From positions 62,001 through 126,000 of the forward strand of contig JAEWEV010000008.1 in NCBI GenBank assembly GCA_023389155.1: a DNA stretch of 64,000 bases. The letters run 5' to 3'. This stretch comes from Pseudomonadota bacterium (GTDB lineage: Bacteria; Pseudomonadota; Gammaproteobacteria; Burkholderiales; Burkholderiaceae_B). The translations under genes were made by a program, and so were the position numbers. Below are positions 16,575-25,926 of the stretch, one piece after another; the stretch's first letter is position 1, and each line of letters opens with the position of its first letter. The notes beneath the pieces are model-generated. The model was not told where the DNA came from. It searched no databases and saw nothing but the letters and a program-made list of their open reading frames with translations.

Positions 16575-17741
16575 ATGGCAAGAACGGATCAGGCGTTGTG
16601 TCTGGATGATTTTGAAAAGTTGGCACAACGGCATTTGCCCAGGCCGGTCTTTGAATACATCAGGGGAGGCGTTGAAACCAACGCGTCCGTCGACGACAAT
16701 CGACGGGCGTTCAGGGAGTATGCGTTTATCCCCAAAGCGCTGGTGAATGTGTCGGCGATTGACACTTCGCTTTCACTATTCGGGAATGCTTATGCGTCCC
16801 CGGTGGGCATCGCTCCAATGGGGATCAGCGCGTTGTCAGCCTATCGGGGGGATCTCGTTCTTGCCACAGCGGCGGCTAACGCACAGATTCCAATGATTAT
16901 GAGCGGGTCCTCGCTCATTCGTCTTGAAGAAGTAGCTGAAGCTGCGCCAGCAAGCTGGTTTCAGGCGTATCTTCCGGGCAAATCCGAGGAAATTGTCAAG
17001 CTCGTTGATCGTGTAGCAAAGGCAGGTTTTACGACGCTTGTGATTACCGTTGATACGCCGATTGCCGCGAATCGTGAGAACAACATACGTGCCGGCTTCT
17101 CAACACCGTTGCGCCCCTCGATGCGCCTGCTGTTCGATGGCATCACGCATCCTCGATGGGTTTGCAACACTTTTCTGAAAACCTGCCTGCGTCATGGCAT
17201 GCCTCATTTCGAAAATAATTACGCAACCCGGGGTGCGCCCATTCTTTCCAAAAACGTATTACGCGATTATTCTGACCGGGGTCATATTAGCTGGAATCAT
17301 TTCCGCGATATCAGAAAGCAGTGGAAAGGATCACTTGTCATCAAGGGGATACTTAGGAAAGAGGACGCAGTGACTGCAATATCCAGCGGTGCTGATGGCA
17401 TTATTGTTTCAAATCACGGTGGCCGCCAGCTTGACGGTAGTATCTCTCCGTTGCGCGTCCTGCCTGAAATCGTGGATGTTGCCGGTAACACTCCTGTTAT
17501 GCTCGACAGTGGTATACGAAGAGGAACCGATATACTCAAAGCGCTGGCCCTGGGCGCACAATGCGTGTTTATCGGGCGTCCTTTTAATTACGCGACGTCA
17601 GTGGGAGGCCGGAAAGGCATCGAGAGGGCAATCCAGTTAATCACAAGTGAAATAGAAAGAGATCTCGGACTGCTGGGCGCAACGAGCCTGAAAGAAGTCA
17701 CGCCAGACTGCATGCGAAAAATACCAGCGGGCATAGGTTGA
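16575..17741 (+). CDS. FMN-dependent alpha-hydroxy acid dehydrogenase/oxidase
   Basis: 388 residues. The family TIM barrel shows FEYIRGGVETNASVDDN (active-site Tyr), SPVGIAPMG, FQAYLPG, LVITVDTP, the catalytic His in VSNHGGRQLDG (about residue 280) and DSGIRRGTDILKALALGA at the FMN phosphate site. Relatives include lactate, glycolate and mandelate dehydrogenases, which oxidise L-2-hydroxy acids to 2-keto acids. GGGAAAGG lies upstream; GTG at 16572 is an alternative start adding one residue. Together with the D-2-hydroxyacid dehydrogenase in the same operon, it would allow both stereoisomers of a hydroxy acid to be interconverted with its keto acid. Confidence 0.92.
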   Translation: MARTDQALCLDDFEKLAQRHLPRPVFEYIRGGVETNASVDDNRRAFREYAFIPKALVNVSAIDTSLSLFGNAYASPVGIAPMGISALSAYRGDLVLATAAANAQIPMIMSGSSLIRLEEVAEAAPASWFQAYLPGKSEEIVKLVDRVAKAGFTTLVITVDTPIAANRENNIRAGFSTPLRPSMRLLFDGITHPRWVCNTFLKTCLRHGMPHFENNYATRGAPILSKNVLRDYSDRGHISWNHFRDIRKQWKGSLVIKGILRKEDAVTAISSGADGIIVSNHGGRQLDGSISPLRVLPEIVDVAGNTPVMLDSGIRRGTDILKALALGAQCVFIGRPFNYATSVGGRKGIERAIQLITSEIERDLGLLGATSLKEVTPDCMRKIPAGIG

Positions 17742-17806
17742 TAGCCGTCCCGACTTGACATCACCTTGTTGCGGGCATAAAGTTCAGTTTTCAGGGGAGA
17801 CAAAAC

Positions 17807-19129
17807 GTGTTATCACAAATGAAATTTTCTATGCTGGGAAAGCTATTGCTTGGCGTGAGCGCCGCATTTTCCATGAGTGCAGCTGTCGCGCAGCAACAGG
17901 ATGTGAAGACGGCGCTGACATCACTCAATAATGCAAAACAAATCCAGGATCTGATGGCTTCGATAAGAACCGATCACGATAGAACCATACAGGAGCTTCG
18001 TACGATAACCGAGATTGCTGCTCCGCCATTTAAGGAGGAGACGCGCGCCGAGTATGTGCTAAAACGATTCAAGGAAGTCGGACTGACTGATGCGTCAATT
18101 GATGGCGCCGGCAATGTTGTTGGTGTCAGAAAAGGCAGTGGCAGCGGACCTACGTTGCTCGTGTCAGCCCATCTGGATACCGTTTTCCCGGAAGGCACAA
18201 ATGTCAAAGTCAGAGAGGAGGGCGGCAAACTGCTTGCTCCAGGTATTGCTGACGATACACGTGGCATTGCCGTTATCCTATCCTGGATCAAGGCGCTGAA
18301 TGATAATAAAATCGCTACGGTAGGCGATATCATGTTTGTGGCCAATGTTGGTGAAGAAGGTCTGGGCAATCTGCGTGGAATGAAAGCGCTGTTTAATGAA
18401 CATAAGAACATCGACGCGATGGTGGGTCTTGAGCCCGGAACAGGGGAAAAGGTTTTGACTCAGGGTACAGGAAGTCACCGCTACGAAGTGTCATTCAAGG
18501 GACCGGGTGGGCATAGTTTTGGTGCCTTCGGTAAAGTTCCCAGCGCCATCCATGCGATGGGGCGGGCCATTGCCCACATTGGTGACGTTCAGGTTCCCAC
18601 GGATCCCAAAACAACGTTCACTGTCGGGACAGTTGACGGGGGAACTTCGGTCAACTCGATTGCCGGCGATGCGAAAATGGCTGTCGATATTCGATCCAAC
18701 CAGACAGAGGCGCTGCTGGCGGCCGAGCGCGATATCATGAGTGCAATAGAGAAAGGCGTCAACGAGGAAAATGAACGTTGGAAATCGGAAGGAAAAATTA
18801 CTTCTGACGCAAAAATGATAGGTGATCGCCCAGCCGGAGTCACGCCAGAAGACAGTGCAATTGTCACCGCGGCGCTTGAATCCATTGCGCTGGCGGGTGG
18901 TAAAGGAGAGACACGGGCCGGCAGTACAGATGCCAATGTACCCATGAGCCTGAAAATTCCTGCGGTGATTTTGGGCAGCGGCGGCGAGTCTGGCGGTTCT
19001 CACTCGCTGGAAGAATGGTTCGATCCGAAAGATGCCTGGAAGGGCTCACAAGTCAGTTTCACCACCGTGCTTTCACTCGTGGGCGTAGAGGGCGTCAGCA
19101 AACCTGTTCTGGAGGCGAAGGCAAAGTAA
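17807..19129 (+). CDS. Exported M20 family metallopeptidase
   Basis: 440 residues. AGGGGAGA about 7 nt upstream fits the GTG start at 17807 better than the ATG at 17819. A signal peptide ends near AAVAQ, so the enzyme is periplasmic. Di-zinc ligands and catalysis: HLDTVFPEG (about residue 121), PGIADDTRG, NVGEEGLGNLRG, GLEPGTG and SHSLEEWFDP at the end, with a dimerisation domain between. M20 enzymes hydrolyse peptides, N-acyl amino acids or amides. As the last gene of the 13804-19129 operon it may release the hydroxy or amino acid that the other enzymes use (inference). Confidence 0.88.
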   Translation: MLSQMKFSMLGKLLLGVSAAFSMSAAVAQQQDVKTALTSLNNAKQIQDLMASIRTDHDRTIQELRTITEIAAPPFKEETRAEYVLKRFKEVGLTDASIDGAGNVVGVRKGSGSGPTLLVSAHLDTVFPEGTNVKVREEGGKLLAPGIADDTRGIAVILSWIKALNDNKIATVGDIMFVANVGEEGLGNLRGMKALFNEHKNIDAMVGLEPGTGEKVLTQGTGSHRYEVSFKGPGGHSFGAFGKVPSAIHAMGRAIAHIGDVQVPTDPKTTFTVGTVDGGTSVNSIAGDAKMAVDIRSNQTEALLAAERDIMSAIEKGVNEENERWKSEGKITSDAKMIGDRPAGVTPEDSAIVTAALESIALAGGKGETRAGSTDANVPMSLKIPAVILGSGGESGGSHSLEEWFDPKDAWKGSQVSFTTVLSLVGVEGVSKPVLEAKAK

Positions 19130-19164
19130 TCGGCAGCAGGCGGCATTAGTTCTACACGCAAAGC

Positions 19165-19188
19165 TTGCGGGCTCAACAGAGCCCGCAA
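19165..19188. terminator. Bidirectional terminator between convergent genes
   Basis: TTGCGGGCTC (19165-19174), loop AACA and GAGCCCGCAA (19179-19188) form a perfect 10-bp hairpin between the M20 peptidase gene (ends 19129) and the SMP-30 gene (ends 19222). Confidence 0.8.
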
Positions 19189-19221
19189 TTGGCATCACTG
19201 CAAACCTGCATCCAGTCAGCC

Positions 19222-20097
19222 TCAGCCTGCGAAGCGATGCTCTGGCAATCCGCGGATTCCGAGACCCGTGATGGCAAACACGCTGCCGCCCAGCACACTA
19301 TCTTTTGGAAAGCGCGCAAGAGGGGGCTTAGACATGCTGGTTACGTACAGGATATCAAGTTCCGGTCCGCCAAACATGACGCTTGTCACATTTTTTACCG
19401 GCATGGGTATGGTTCTCTCCACTGAGCCGTCGGGATTATAGCGAACCAGATTGCCTTCATATACCTGAGCGTTCCACAGGCAGCCTTCTGCGTCTACGGT
19501 TGAACCATCCGATGATCTGAAGTGCGATCCCTGCAACGTTGCAAACACGCGTTTATTGGATATGCCACCCGTTTCTTTATCGTAGTCATAAGCCCAAATA
19601 TCGCCGGACCAGGTGTCCGAGAAATAAAAGGTATTACCGTCCGGACTCCAGCAGGGACCATTGGAGACGATAATTCCATCTTCCAGTTTGTGCACCGTCA
19701 TATCGGTATCCAGACGGTAAAGGGCGCCGTTGGGTCCGTCTTCGAGCGTGTCCATGCTGCCGAATAGAAAGCGACCTTGTGCATCCACCTTTCCATCGTT
19801 CAGTCGATTATTGCCGGAGTCGGGTTCCGGATCGTGCACTAACTGGACTTCGCCCGTGTCAAAGTCCAGCGTATGAATGCCTCTGGCAAGCGAAACGATG
19901 GCACCGCCGTTCTTTCTGAGCGCCATGGAACCGATTTTCTGTGGAACCTGCCATGCACGAATTTCCGTTCCAGAGGCCGTGGCACGAAAAACTCTGCCAT
20001 CCGCACTATCGATCCAGTACAGCCGTTGCTCCTCAACGTCCCATAGTGGTCCTTCGCCCAGCGTGGTCTTGACGTCTACCAATACTTCAATTTTCAT
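19222..20097 (-). CDS. SMP-30/gluconolactonase family sugar lactonase
   Basis: 291 residues from the ATG at 20097, which has GGAGG 6 nt upstream; an in-frame extension to 20121 overlaps that site. Beta-propeller signatures: LGEGPLWDVEEQRLYWID with the metal-binding Glu, NDGKVDAQGRFLFGSMD, SNGPCWSPDGNTFYFSDT and the catalytic-Asp region FRSSDGSTVDAEGCLWNA. It hydrolyses sugar-acid lactones such as glucono-, xylono- or arabinono-lactone. It follows the sugar ABC importer on the same strand, so it probably acts in oxidative catabolism of the imported sugar after a dehydrogenase not present here. Confidence 0.9.
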   Translation of the reverse strand: MKIEVLVDVKTTLGEGPLWDVEEQRLYWIDSADGRVFRATASGTEIRAWQVPQKIGSMALRKNGGAIVSLARGIHTLDFDTGEVQLVHDPEPDSGNNRLNDGKVDAQGRFLFGSMDTLEDGPNGALYRLDTDMTVHKLEDGIIVSNGPCWSPDGNTFYFSDTWSGDIWAYDYDKETGGISNKRVFATLQGSHFRSSDGSTVDAEGCLWNAQVYEGNLVRYNPDGSVERTIPMPVKNVTSVMFGGPELDILYVTSMSKPPLARFPKDSVLGGSVFAITGLGIRGLPEHRFAG

Positions 20098-20185
20098 ACC
20101 GTCCTCCTGTTGCAAATACATTGTTGTTAAGCCGTTGAAATTGCGGTTCGCCTGTCGCAGTCAGCAATATCAGACACGGGCAAGG

Positions 20186-22216
20186 TTATCTCGCCTTCTC
20201 CCGTAACATGGCGACTGCTGCCAGCAGCACGATGCCGAAAAGAATAGGGCGCACCGCATAGGGCAGGCCGCTGCCTGCCAGCAGAATCTGCAGCGTGGTC
20301 AGCAGCAGTACGCCCGCCACAATACCCAGGTAGTGTCCACGTCCACCGGTGATCAAACCGCCACCCACAACAATAACGGCGATAGAGGGCAAGAGATAAT
20401 CATCACCCATGCCGAGACTGGCCTGTCCGGAGAATCCGGTAAGCAGAATACCCACGACGGCAGCACACAGTGAGGACAATACATAAACCAGAATCAGCAC
20501 TCGCCGTGTTGGCACGCCTGACAAATATGCAGCATTAAGATTACTGCCCGTCGCATAAATGTGCCGACCAAATCGGGTCTTATTCAGCAAAAATACCGAG
20601 GCAATTACAAATGCAATCAGAAGAAAAATCACAGGCGTGATGCCTGCAATCCGTGAGGTCATCAGCCAGCTGACCCATGGCGAGGGGAATGCACTGGGCG
20701 TACCGCCGGAATAAAGTAATGCGATCCCCTGGAGAATGCCGTTGCTTGCCAGGGTCGCGACAATCGGAGACATGCCCAGAACGGCAACCATCACACCATT
20801 GGCCAGGCCTATCAGCACACCGACGATCAGTATAATTGGCAATGCATAAAGCAGGGCTTCATTCGAACCTTGTGTCAATCCGGTGAAGAGAATGCCAGCA
20901 AAGGCGATGGTCCATGGGATAGACAGGTCAAGTCCACCCGTGAATACCACAACGCCTTGCCCTAACGCAAGAATGATAAGAAAGGTCGACAGGACAAGCA
21001 TCGAATTCCAGTACGACCATTCGTATACGTTGCGACCCAGCATGAATTGCGTCGCGATAAGGAGAATCAGAAGTCCGATAAATGCAGGCAGCGAAATGCG
21101 TAAGTCCTTCTGGTGCTTTCTGAAAAAGCCAATTTGACTATCCGGTTTCTCCGATACGTCGGCGCAGATATCAATGAGCTTTTTTTCCTGAGCAATCTGA
21201 GATGCCAGGCGGCGATGTCGCAATGCATGCACTCTGTGCATGATCAGTCTGAAAAACTTCCTGAGCTCTGAGTCTTTTCCCAATCCCCCCATCATCACGG
21301 CTGCGATCAGCACGACACCCTGTGCAATGGTGGAGTAATAGGCAGAAACATTGAATAGCAGAAGAATGTTTACGATAAGCATGAGCACGAATGCACCAAT
21401 AACCGAACCGACAGGCCCGCCTTTGCCTCCTCCAAGCCGTGTACCGCCGATGACGATAGCGGCAAAAACGGACAGCAGCAGTGAGTTACCCACGAGTGGA
21501 TCGCCCGCCCCGGTCTGGCCACTCAGAAAGAATCCAGCCAATCCATAAAATGCACCTGCCAGGGTGTACGTGACCAGATAACTTCGGGTAATTGGCGCGC
21601 CAACGGCCCGTGCCGCTTCCGTATTGCCACCGATAGCATATAGATGCAGACCGAAAGGCATCCTTTTGATCCATGCCCATATCAACAGCGAAACAATAAT
21701 AAGAAATAGCGATGCAGGAAACAAATCAGGCAGGATGTCACCCATCAGGTACGTGCCCAGCGAGGAGGGTACGGTACCGCCAGGTGAATTCATGATCAAC
21801 AATGTAATACCCTGAATGATGAACATTGTGGACAGGGTAACAACAATGGGTTGAATTCTCGCGCAGGCCACAAGCAGGCCATTGATCAGCCCACAAGCCG
21901 CGCCAATCGTCAGCGCGACGACAAGTGAAACAGCAAAGGCTGCTGGTGTGCTGTCATCGATATAACCTGCAGCCAGCACAACATTCACAAGTGAGATAAT
22001 CGCTCCGACCGACAAATCAAAGCCGCCACTCAGGATGACCAGCGTGCCTCCAACCGCCGCAAGCGCCAACGTTGTACCGCCGCTGGCAAGAAGAGATGCA
22101 TCGAAGTAACTGAAGCCGGCACTCATCGTTACGATAATGGCCAGCAAGATCAGCAGAACGACCGTTGCCGTAATCAGATTCCCATACTTATGGAACACAG
22201 TGTATGACTGATTCAT
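20186..22216 (-). CDS. Sugar ABC transporter permease, two fused RbsC-type domains
   Basis: 676 residues, about twice a normal RbsC/XylH permease. The start at 22216 lies one base after the ATPase stop. Domain 1 (about residues 10-312) has GGFDLSVGAIISL and GGTRLGGGKGGPVGSVIGAF. A charged, cytosolic linker follows (about 313-372, rich in Arg, Lys and His). Domain 2 (about 373-670) has GGLDLSIPWTIAFAG and GGGLITGGRGHYLGIVAG. Both halves therefore keep the family motifs. Carbohydrate-uptake-2 importers normally use two separate permease subunits; here a covalent pseudo-heterodimer is encoded. The frame is uninterrupted through the linker, so it is not an artefact of stop loss visible here. Confidence 0.9.
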   Translation of the reverse strand: MNQSYTVFHKYGNLITATVVLLILLAIIVTMSAGFSYFDASLLASGGTTLALAAVGGTLVILSGGFDLSVGAIISLVNVVLAAGYIDDSTPAAFAVSLVVALTIGAACGLINGLLVACARIQPIVVTLSTMFIIQGITLLIMNSPGGTVPSSLGTYLMGDILPDLFPASLFLIIVSLLIWAWIKRMPFGLHLYAIGGNTEAARAVGAPITRSYLVTYTLAGAFYGLAGFFLSGQTGAGDPLVGNSLLLSVFAAIVIGGTRLGGGKGGPVGSVIGAFVLMLIVNILLLFNVSAYYSTIAQGVVLIAAVMMGGLGKDSELRKFFRLIMHRVHALRHRRLASQIAQEKKLIDICADVSEKPDSQIGFFRKHQKDLRISLPAFIGLLILLIATQFMLGRNVYEWSYWNSMLVLSTFLIILALGQGVVVFTGGLDLSIPWTIAFAGILFTGLTQGSNEALLYALPIILIVGVLIGLANGVMVAVLGMSPIVATLASNGILQGIALLYSGGTPSAFPSPWVSWLMTSRIAGITPVIFLLIAFVIASVFLLNKTRFGRHIYATGSNLNAAYLSGVPTRRVLILVYVLSSLCAAVVGILLTGFSGQASLGMGDDYLLPSIAVIVVGGGLITGGRGHYLGIVAGVLLLTTLQILLAGSGLPYAVRPILFGIVLLAAVAMLREKAR

Positions 22217-22217
22217 T

Positions 22218-23738
22218 TTATTTCGCTCCCGTCTGCCGAAGGTTTCCCATCGCGGCATCCATGACTGCTGTCTCAGTAATGGCACTGCCTTGCACTGTTT
22301 CCCTAATCTCACCTTTATACATAATGTGAACCCGATGGCACAGGTTCACGACCTCAGGGATTTCTGTGGAATAAAAGAGAACTGACCCGCCAAGAGCGGC
22401 GAAATCGGCAATCAGCTCATAAAGTTCGTGCTTGGTCCCAACGTCGATTCCCCGCGTAGGATCGAACAGGAGCAGGATTCTGCTGCGGGACAAAAGCCAT
22501 TTCGCAATGACAATTTTTTGCTGATTCCCACCCGAGAAAGATGCGGCGTCCATCCATAACGCGCGCCGGTCAAGTTCGATTCGCTTGAAGACTTTCGCTG
22601 CGAACTGCGCCTCTTTTTTTTCATTGATCGCCCCGTAGGCAGTGAAACGGGAAAGTACCGGGAGCGAAGTATTTTTCAACCCGCTTTGATTCAGGAGCAA
22701 GCCTTCAGTCTTTCGGTCTTCCGGTACAAAGCCGATGCCTATATTGGGTCTGATTGCATCAGCAGGAGATAACAGTGTCAGGGGCTGCCCATCCAGCAAC
22801 AATGCGCCGCTGGCGGGTTGCTCAACGCCAAAGCATAATTCAAATACTTCAAGCTGTCCCATTCCCTGCAATGCTGCAATGCCCAGAATCTCGCCTTTCT
22901 TCAAGTCGATGTTGATGTCAGTGAGTTTTGGCGTATGAACTGACTGGAGTGATAAAACCGAGGTGTTATCCGAAGAGGTTCTTTTCTGCGGATACACTTG
23001 TGATATCGAGCGTCCAACAATGGACTCAACGACTTCAGTATCCGAAAAGTCGCTGGCCGGGCGGGTTGCCACATGGCTACCGTTACGCAGAATCGAAAGA
23101 TCATCGCAAAATTCACGTACCTCTTTCATCCGGTGCGAAATGAATATGACTGTAACTCCTGCCGCCTTGAGTTTTCCAATGATATCGCCAAGCCAGTCAA
23201 CATCCGATGCCGTCAGGGTCGAGGTGGGTTCGTCCAGCAGCAGAATTCGCGGTTTACGAAAGAGGGCACGGGCAATTTCCAGCTTCTGCTGCAACGCGAG
23301 ATTGAATCGGTTAACCGGCAGATCCAGCGAGATCTCGAAATCCAGGTCGTCAAAATGCTTTTCCAGTTGCTGACGCAACGCCTTGCGACGGAGTACCCCG
23401 GTCGCTGTCGTGGCGGCGTATGGAAGCATCATATTATCGAATACCGAGAGATCCGGAAGTAGCGTCATTTCCTGAAATGCAGTCTGTATGCCTGCAGCCT
23501 GGGCAAGTCGGGGTGATGCAAATTGCACCGCGGATTCAAATACATCAATTTGTCCATTGCCTGGCGTGATCAGGCCAGACAGTAGCTTTACTACCGTCGA
23601 TTTTCCGGCGCCGTTCTCGCCGAGCAATGCGTGAACACGACCTGGTTTGACTTCCAGCGAAACGTCGGTCAATGCTTTAACTGGCCCATAGCGTTTGGAT
23701 ACATTGGTCAAACGTAATGCGGTGGCAGATTCATTCAT
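22218..23738 (-). CDS. Sugar ABC transporter ATPase (RbsA/MglA type, double domain)
   Basis: 506 residues. Two ATPase domains: the first has Walker A GENGAGKSTVVK, a signature region and Walker B ILLLDEPTSTL; the second lacks a canonical Walker A but has SGGNQQKIVIAKWLL and Walker B LLLFDPTRGID, the usual asymmetry of carbohydrate-uptake-2 ATPases. The ATG at 23738 has AGGA about 10 nt upstream and is preferred over the ATG at 23747, which sits almost on that site. It works with the fused permease (1 nt downstream) and the binding protein upstream (61 bp). Confidence 0.93.
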   Translation of the reverse strand: MNESATALRLTNVSKRYGPVKALTDVSLEVKPGRVHALLGENGAGKSTVVKLLSGLITPGNGQIDVFESAVQFASPRLAQAAGIQTAFQEMTLLPDLSVFDNMMLPYAATTATGVLRRKALRQQLEKHFDDLDFEISLDLPVNRFNLALQQKLEIARALFRKPRILLLDEPTSTLTASDVDWLGDIIGKLKAAGVTVIFISHRMKEVREFCDDLSILRNGSHVATRPASDFSDTEVVESIVGRSISQVYPQKRTSSDNTSVLSLQSVHTPKLTDINIDLKKGEILGIAALQGMGQLEVFELCFGVEQPASGALLLDGQPLTLLSPADAIRPNIGIGFVPEDRKTEGLLLNQSGLKNTSLPVLSRFTAYGAINEKKEAQFAAKVFKRIELDRRALWMDAASFSGGNQQKIVIAKWLLSRSRILLLFDPTRGIDVGTKHELYELIADFAALGGSVLFYSTEIPEVVNLCHRVHIMYKGEIRETVQGSAITETAVMDAAMGNLRQTGAK

Positions 23739-23799
23739 CTTGCGCATTTCCTGAAGAAATTTGGAAGAGGTGCGTGCAGCACCTCTGAACAGGTTTTAG

Positions 23800-24927
23800 T
23801 TATTGTGGATCCGGCTCGGAATTGAGGGCAGCGTTAATTCCCAGCCCTTCGGTTTGTTCCGAATATATCGACGCGAACCATCCTGGTTTATTGACCAGTT
23901 TCGGAGAAAAGACATTGCATCCGTCCTTCAGGTCGTTCCAGCTCCCGTCTTTGCACAGCTTGATCGTTTCATTCGTGACTTGTGGCAGAGGAAGGGTAAT
24001 TTTTTCGGGGAACGTTTTCCCCTCAATCGCCTGTACTGCGAGCTTCAGGGCCAAAGCGCCGGAGTATGGCGGGGACGCATATGATATGCGTGGAGCACCA
24101 AGAGGTCGATAGCTGCCTGTCGCGCCTTCAACTTCTGTATCGGCAGCAAGCATCTGCACGCGTCCTCCATTGGAACCTTCACCGGCGCAGGGTAGCAGGT
24201 CTTTCGCGTCCTTGCCGGCTTCAAGCTGCATGGAATTTGCCGTGTAGCAACCTACCTGTAACCACAGGCCGTCGATTTTATCCCAGCTTCGGACTGCCAC
24301 TATCTTGGACAATTCAGTACGTGCCACAGCCTGATTCCACATTCCCGGCGTTTCAGCGACAATTTTCATTTCCGGATGCTTGGCAAAAACAGCTTTGGCC
24401 GCTTCGGTACGAAACTTGTCTACGGATGTCCCGGGCACGCCGGTCAGCATGACCACATTGCCCTTGTAATTCATTTTCTTGGCCAGCCATTCGGCAGTGA
24501 CGCGCCCAGCTTCGTGCTGATCGATAGCAACGTTATGGGCGCAGGGTTCGGTCACTTCGCCATCGTAGGCAAATACTTTTACGCCTTTGTCGCAGGCGTT
24601 CTTGATGACTCGATTAAGCGCGGTAGGTGAAATCGGAAATACCACGATGGCTTCAGCGCCTGCCTGCACCATGGCGTTGATTTGCTGAATCTGTTTTTGT
24701 GCATTCTCGCCAGACACCTGAACCTGCAGATCGATCTTATCTTTCAGTTCCGGGGTCTTGGCCATTGCTTTGACCATATTGGCGGCTTCTGCCTGCCAGT
24801 CGTTTCCGATGAAACTCATGCTCAGATAAACTTTGTGTTTCTTCGCCGGCTGAGCGTTTACGGCCTGGCTTAAGGGGGTGATGGCCAGTGCGAGCAGAGC
24901 GGCCATGAGTACTGATTTGGTGTGCAT
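23800..24927 (-). CDS. Periplasmic sugar-binding protein of the ABC importer
   Basis: 375 residues from the ATG at 24927 with GGAGA upstream; a longer open frame to 25047 runs over the divergent promoter region. Signal peptide ends AVNAQ. The periplasmic binding protein type I fold is seen in KVYLSMSFIGNDWQAEAANMV, AEAIVVFPISPTALNRVI and GVKVFAYDGEV. Cysteines near positions 140, 250, 265 and at the C-terminus may form disulfides. It delivers a sugar (pentose, hexose or sugar acid) to the ABC importer. It is the first gene of the operon, divergent from a GntR regulator. Confidence 0.9.
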   Translation of the reverse strand: MHTKSVLMAALLALAITPLSQAVNAQPAKKHKVYLSMSFIGNDWQAEAANMVKAMAKTPELKDKIDLQVQVSGENAQKQIQQINAMVQAGAEAIVVFPISPTALNRVIKNACDKGVKVFAYDGEVTEPCAHNVAIDQHEAGRVTAEWLAKKMNYKGNVVMLTGVPGTSVDKFRTEAAKAVFAKHPEMKIVAETPGMWNQAVARTELSKIVAVRSWDKIDGLWLQVGCYTANSMQLEAGKDAKDLLPCAGEGSNGGRVQMLAADTEVEGATGSYRPLGAPRISYASPPYSGALALKLAVQAIEGKTFPEKITLPLPQVTNETIKLCKDGSWNDLKDGCNVFSPKLVNKPGWFASIYSEQTEGLGINAALNSEPDPQ

Positions 24928-25017
24928 CTTATGTCTCCGGTAAGATCCAGCGTCAAATAGAAAATACATCGATTGTTTTTTTTGAATTGCCCGATACTGC
25001 CAGGCTATTGTATGATC

Positions 25018-25027
25018 TGTGATCACA
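25018..25027. promoter_or_regulatory. Candidate GntR operator
   Basis: TGTGATCACA is a perfect 10-bp palindrome within TTGTATGATCTGTGATCACA, between the sugar-binding-protein gene (start 24927) and the GntR gene (start 25090). The place suits autoregulation and control of the importer. Confidence 0.5.
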
Positions 25028-25089
25028 CTATATCGGGAAGTTAGCATGACATTTGCGATACTGTCAACAAGTGCTCAGGTAGAATTTCG

Positions 25090-25785
25090 ATGATAGAAAT
25101 GAGCAATAAACTCAAGAAGGTCGATCGAAGCAAGCTTTCGGATCGCGTACACTCGGAGCTCAGTTCTTTGCTGATTTCCGGGCAGCTTTCGCCGGGCGAT
25201 ATGTTCAGTTTGCGCGGACTGGCGGATACGCTGGGTACCAGCGCCATGCCTGTTCGGGAAGCTGTCGGAAGGCTGGTTGCGGAGCGCGCACTTGAAATAC
25301 TTCCAAACCGTGCAATTCGTGTTCCATTAATGACAGTCAGTCGATTTCTGGAACTTCGAACCATACGAATTGAACTGGAAGGGCTGGCGACGTCCCAGGC
25401 GGCATTGAAGCGAAGTCAGACGCAATTGAACCGAATGGAGGAACTTCAGATGCAGTTCGAACAGGTAAGGGAAGCCAAAGAGCCAAATGGCAAGGCTGCG
25501 GTTCGGCTCAACAAGAATTTGCATTTTTGCGTTTATGGCGCAGCCGGGATGCCAATTCTGTTTGATATGATTGAAGTCCTGTGGTTGCAGATCGGCCCGG
25601 TTCTAAACTACGACCTGGCAATCAATTCTGAAAGGCTGAGCAACCGTGAAGCACATATACATCACAGGAATATGGTTCAGGGAATCAGGATGAAGCAGCC
25701 GCAGCAAGCTGCCGCGGCACTGGTTGCGGATTTGATGTCAGCAAGTGAACTCATCATGAAAAAAAACGTATTGTCTCCGGGCTGA
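25090..25785 (+). CDS. GntR family transcriptional regulator (FCD/FadR type)
   Basis: 231 residues. The N-terminal winged HTH contains LSPGDMFSLRGLADTLGTSAMPVREAVGRLVAERAL (about residues 34-70), the GntR signature. The C-terminal helical FCD domain has LHFCVYGAAGMPILFDMIEVLWLQIGP and the metal-site His in HIHHRNMV. It is divergent from the sugar ABC importer/lactonase operon and probably represses it until a sugar acid or lactone binds. The candidate operator lies between. Confidence 0.92.
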   Translation: MIEMSNKLKKVDRSKLSDRVHSELSSLLISGQLSPGDMFSLRGLADTLGTSAMPVREAVGRLVAERALEILPNRAIRVPLMTVSRFLELRTIRIELEGLATSQAALKRSQTQLNRMEELQMQFEQVREAKEPNGKAAVRLNKNLHFCVYGAAGMPILFDMIEVLWLQIGPVLNYDLAINSERLSNREAHIHHRNMVQGIRMKQPQQAAAALVADLMSASELIMKKNVLSPG

Positions 25786-25926
25786 CCGCTATTGCAGCTT
25801 CCCTGGCGGGCGTAATTTCTCGAGTAATAACTTGCATGGCGAACGGAGTCAAATGGCCAGGACACAAAAGATAATGTGCACCCGCGAGCATGTCGGCACG
25901 CAAAAGAAGGTGATTTGGAGCAGAGA

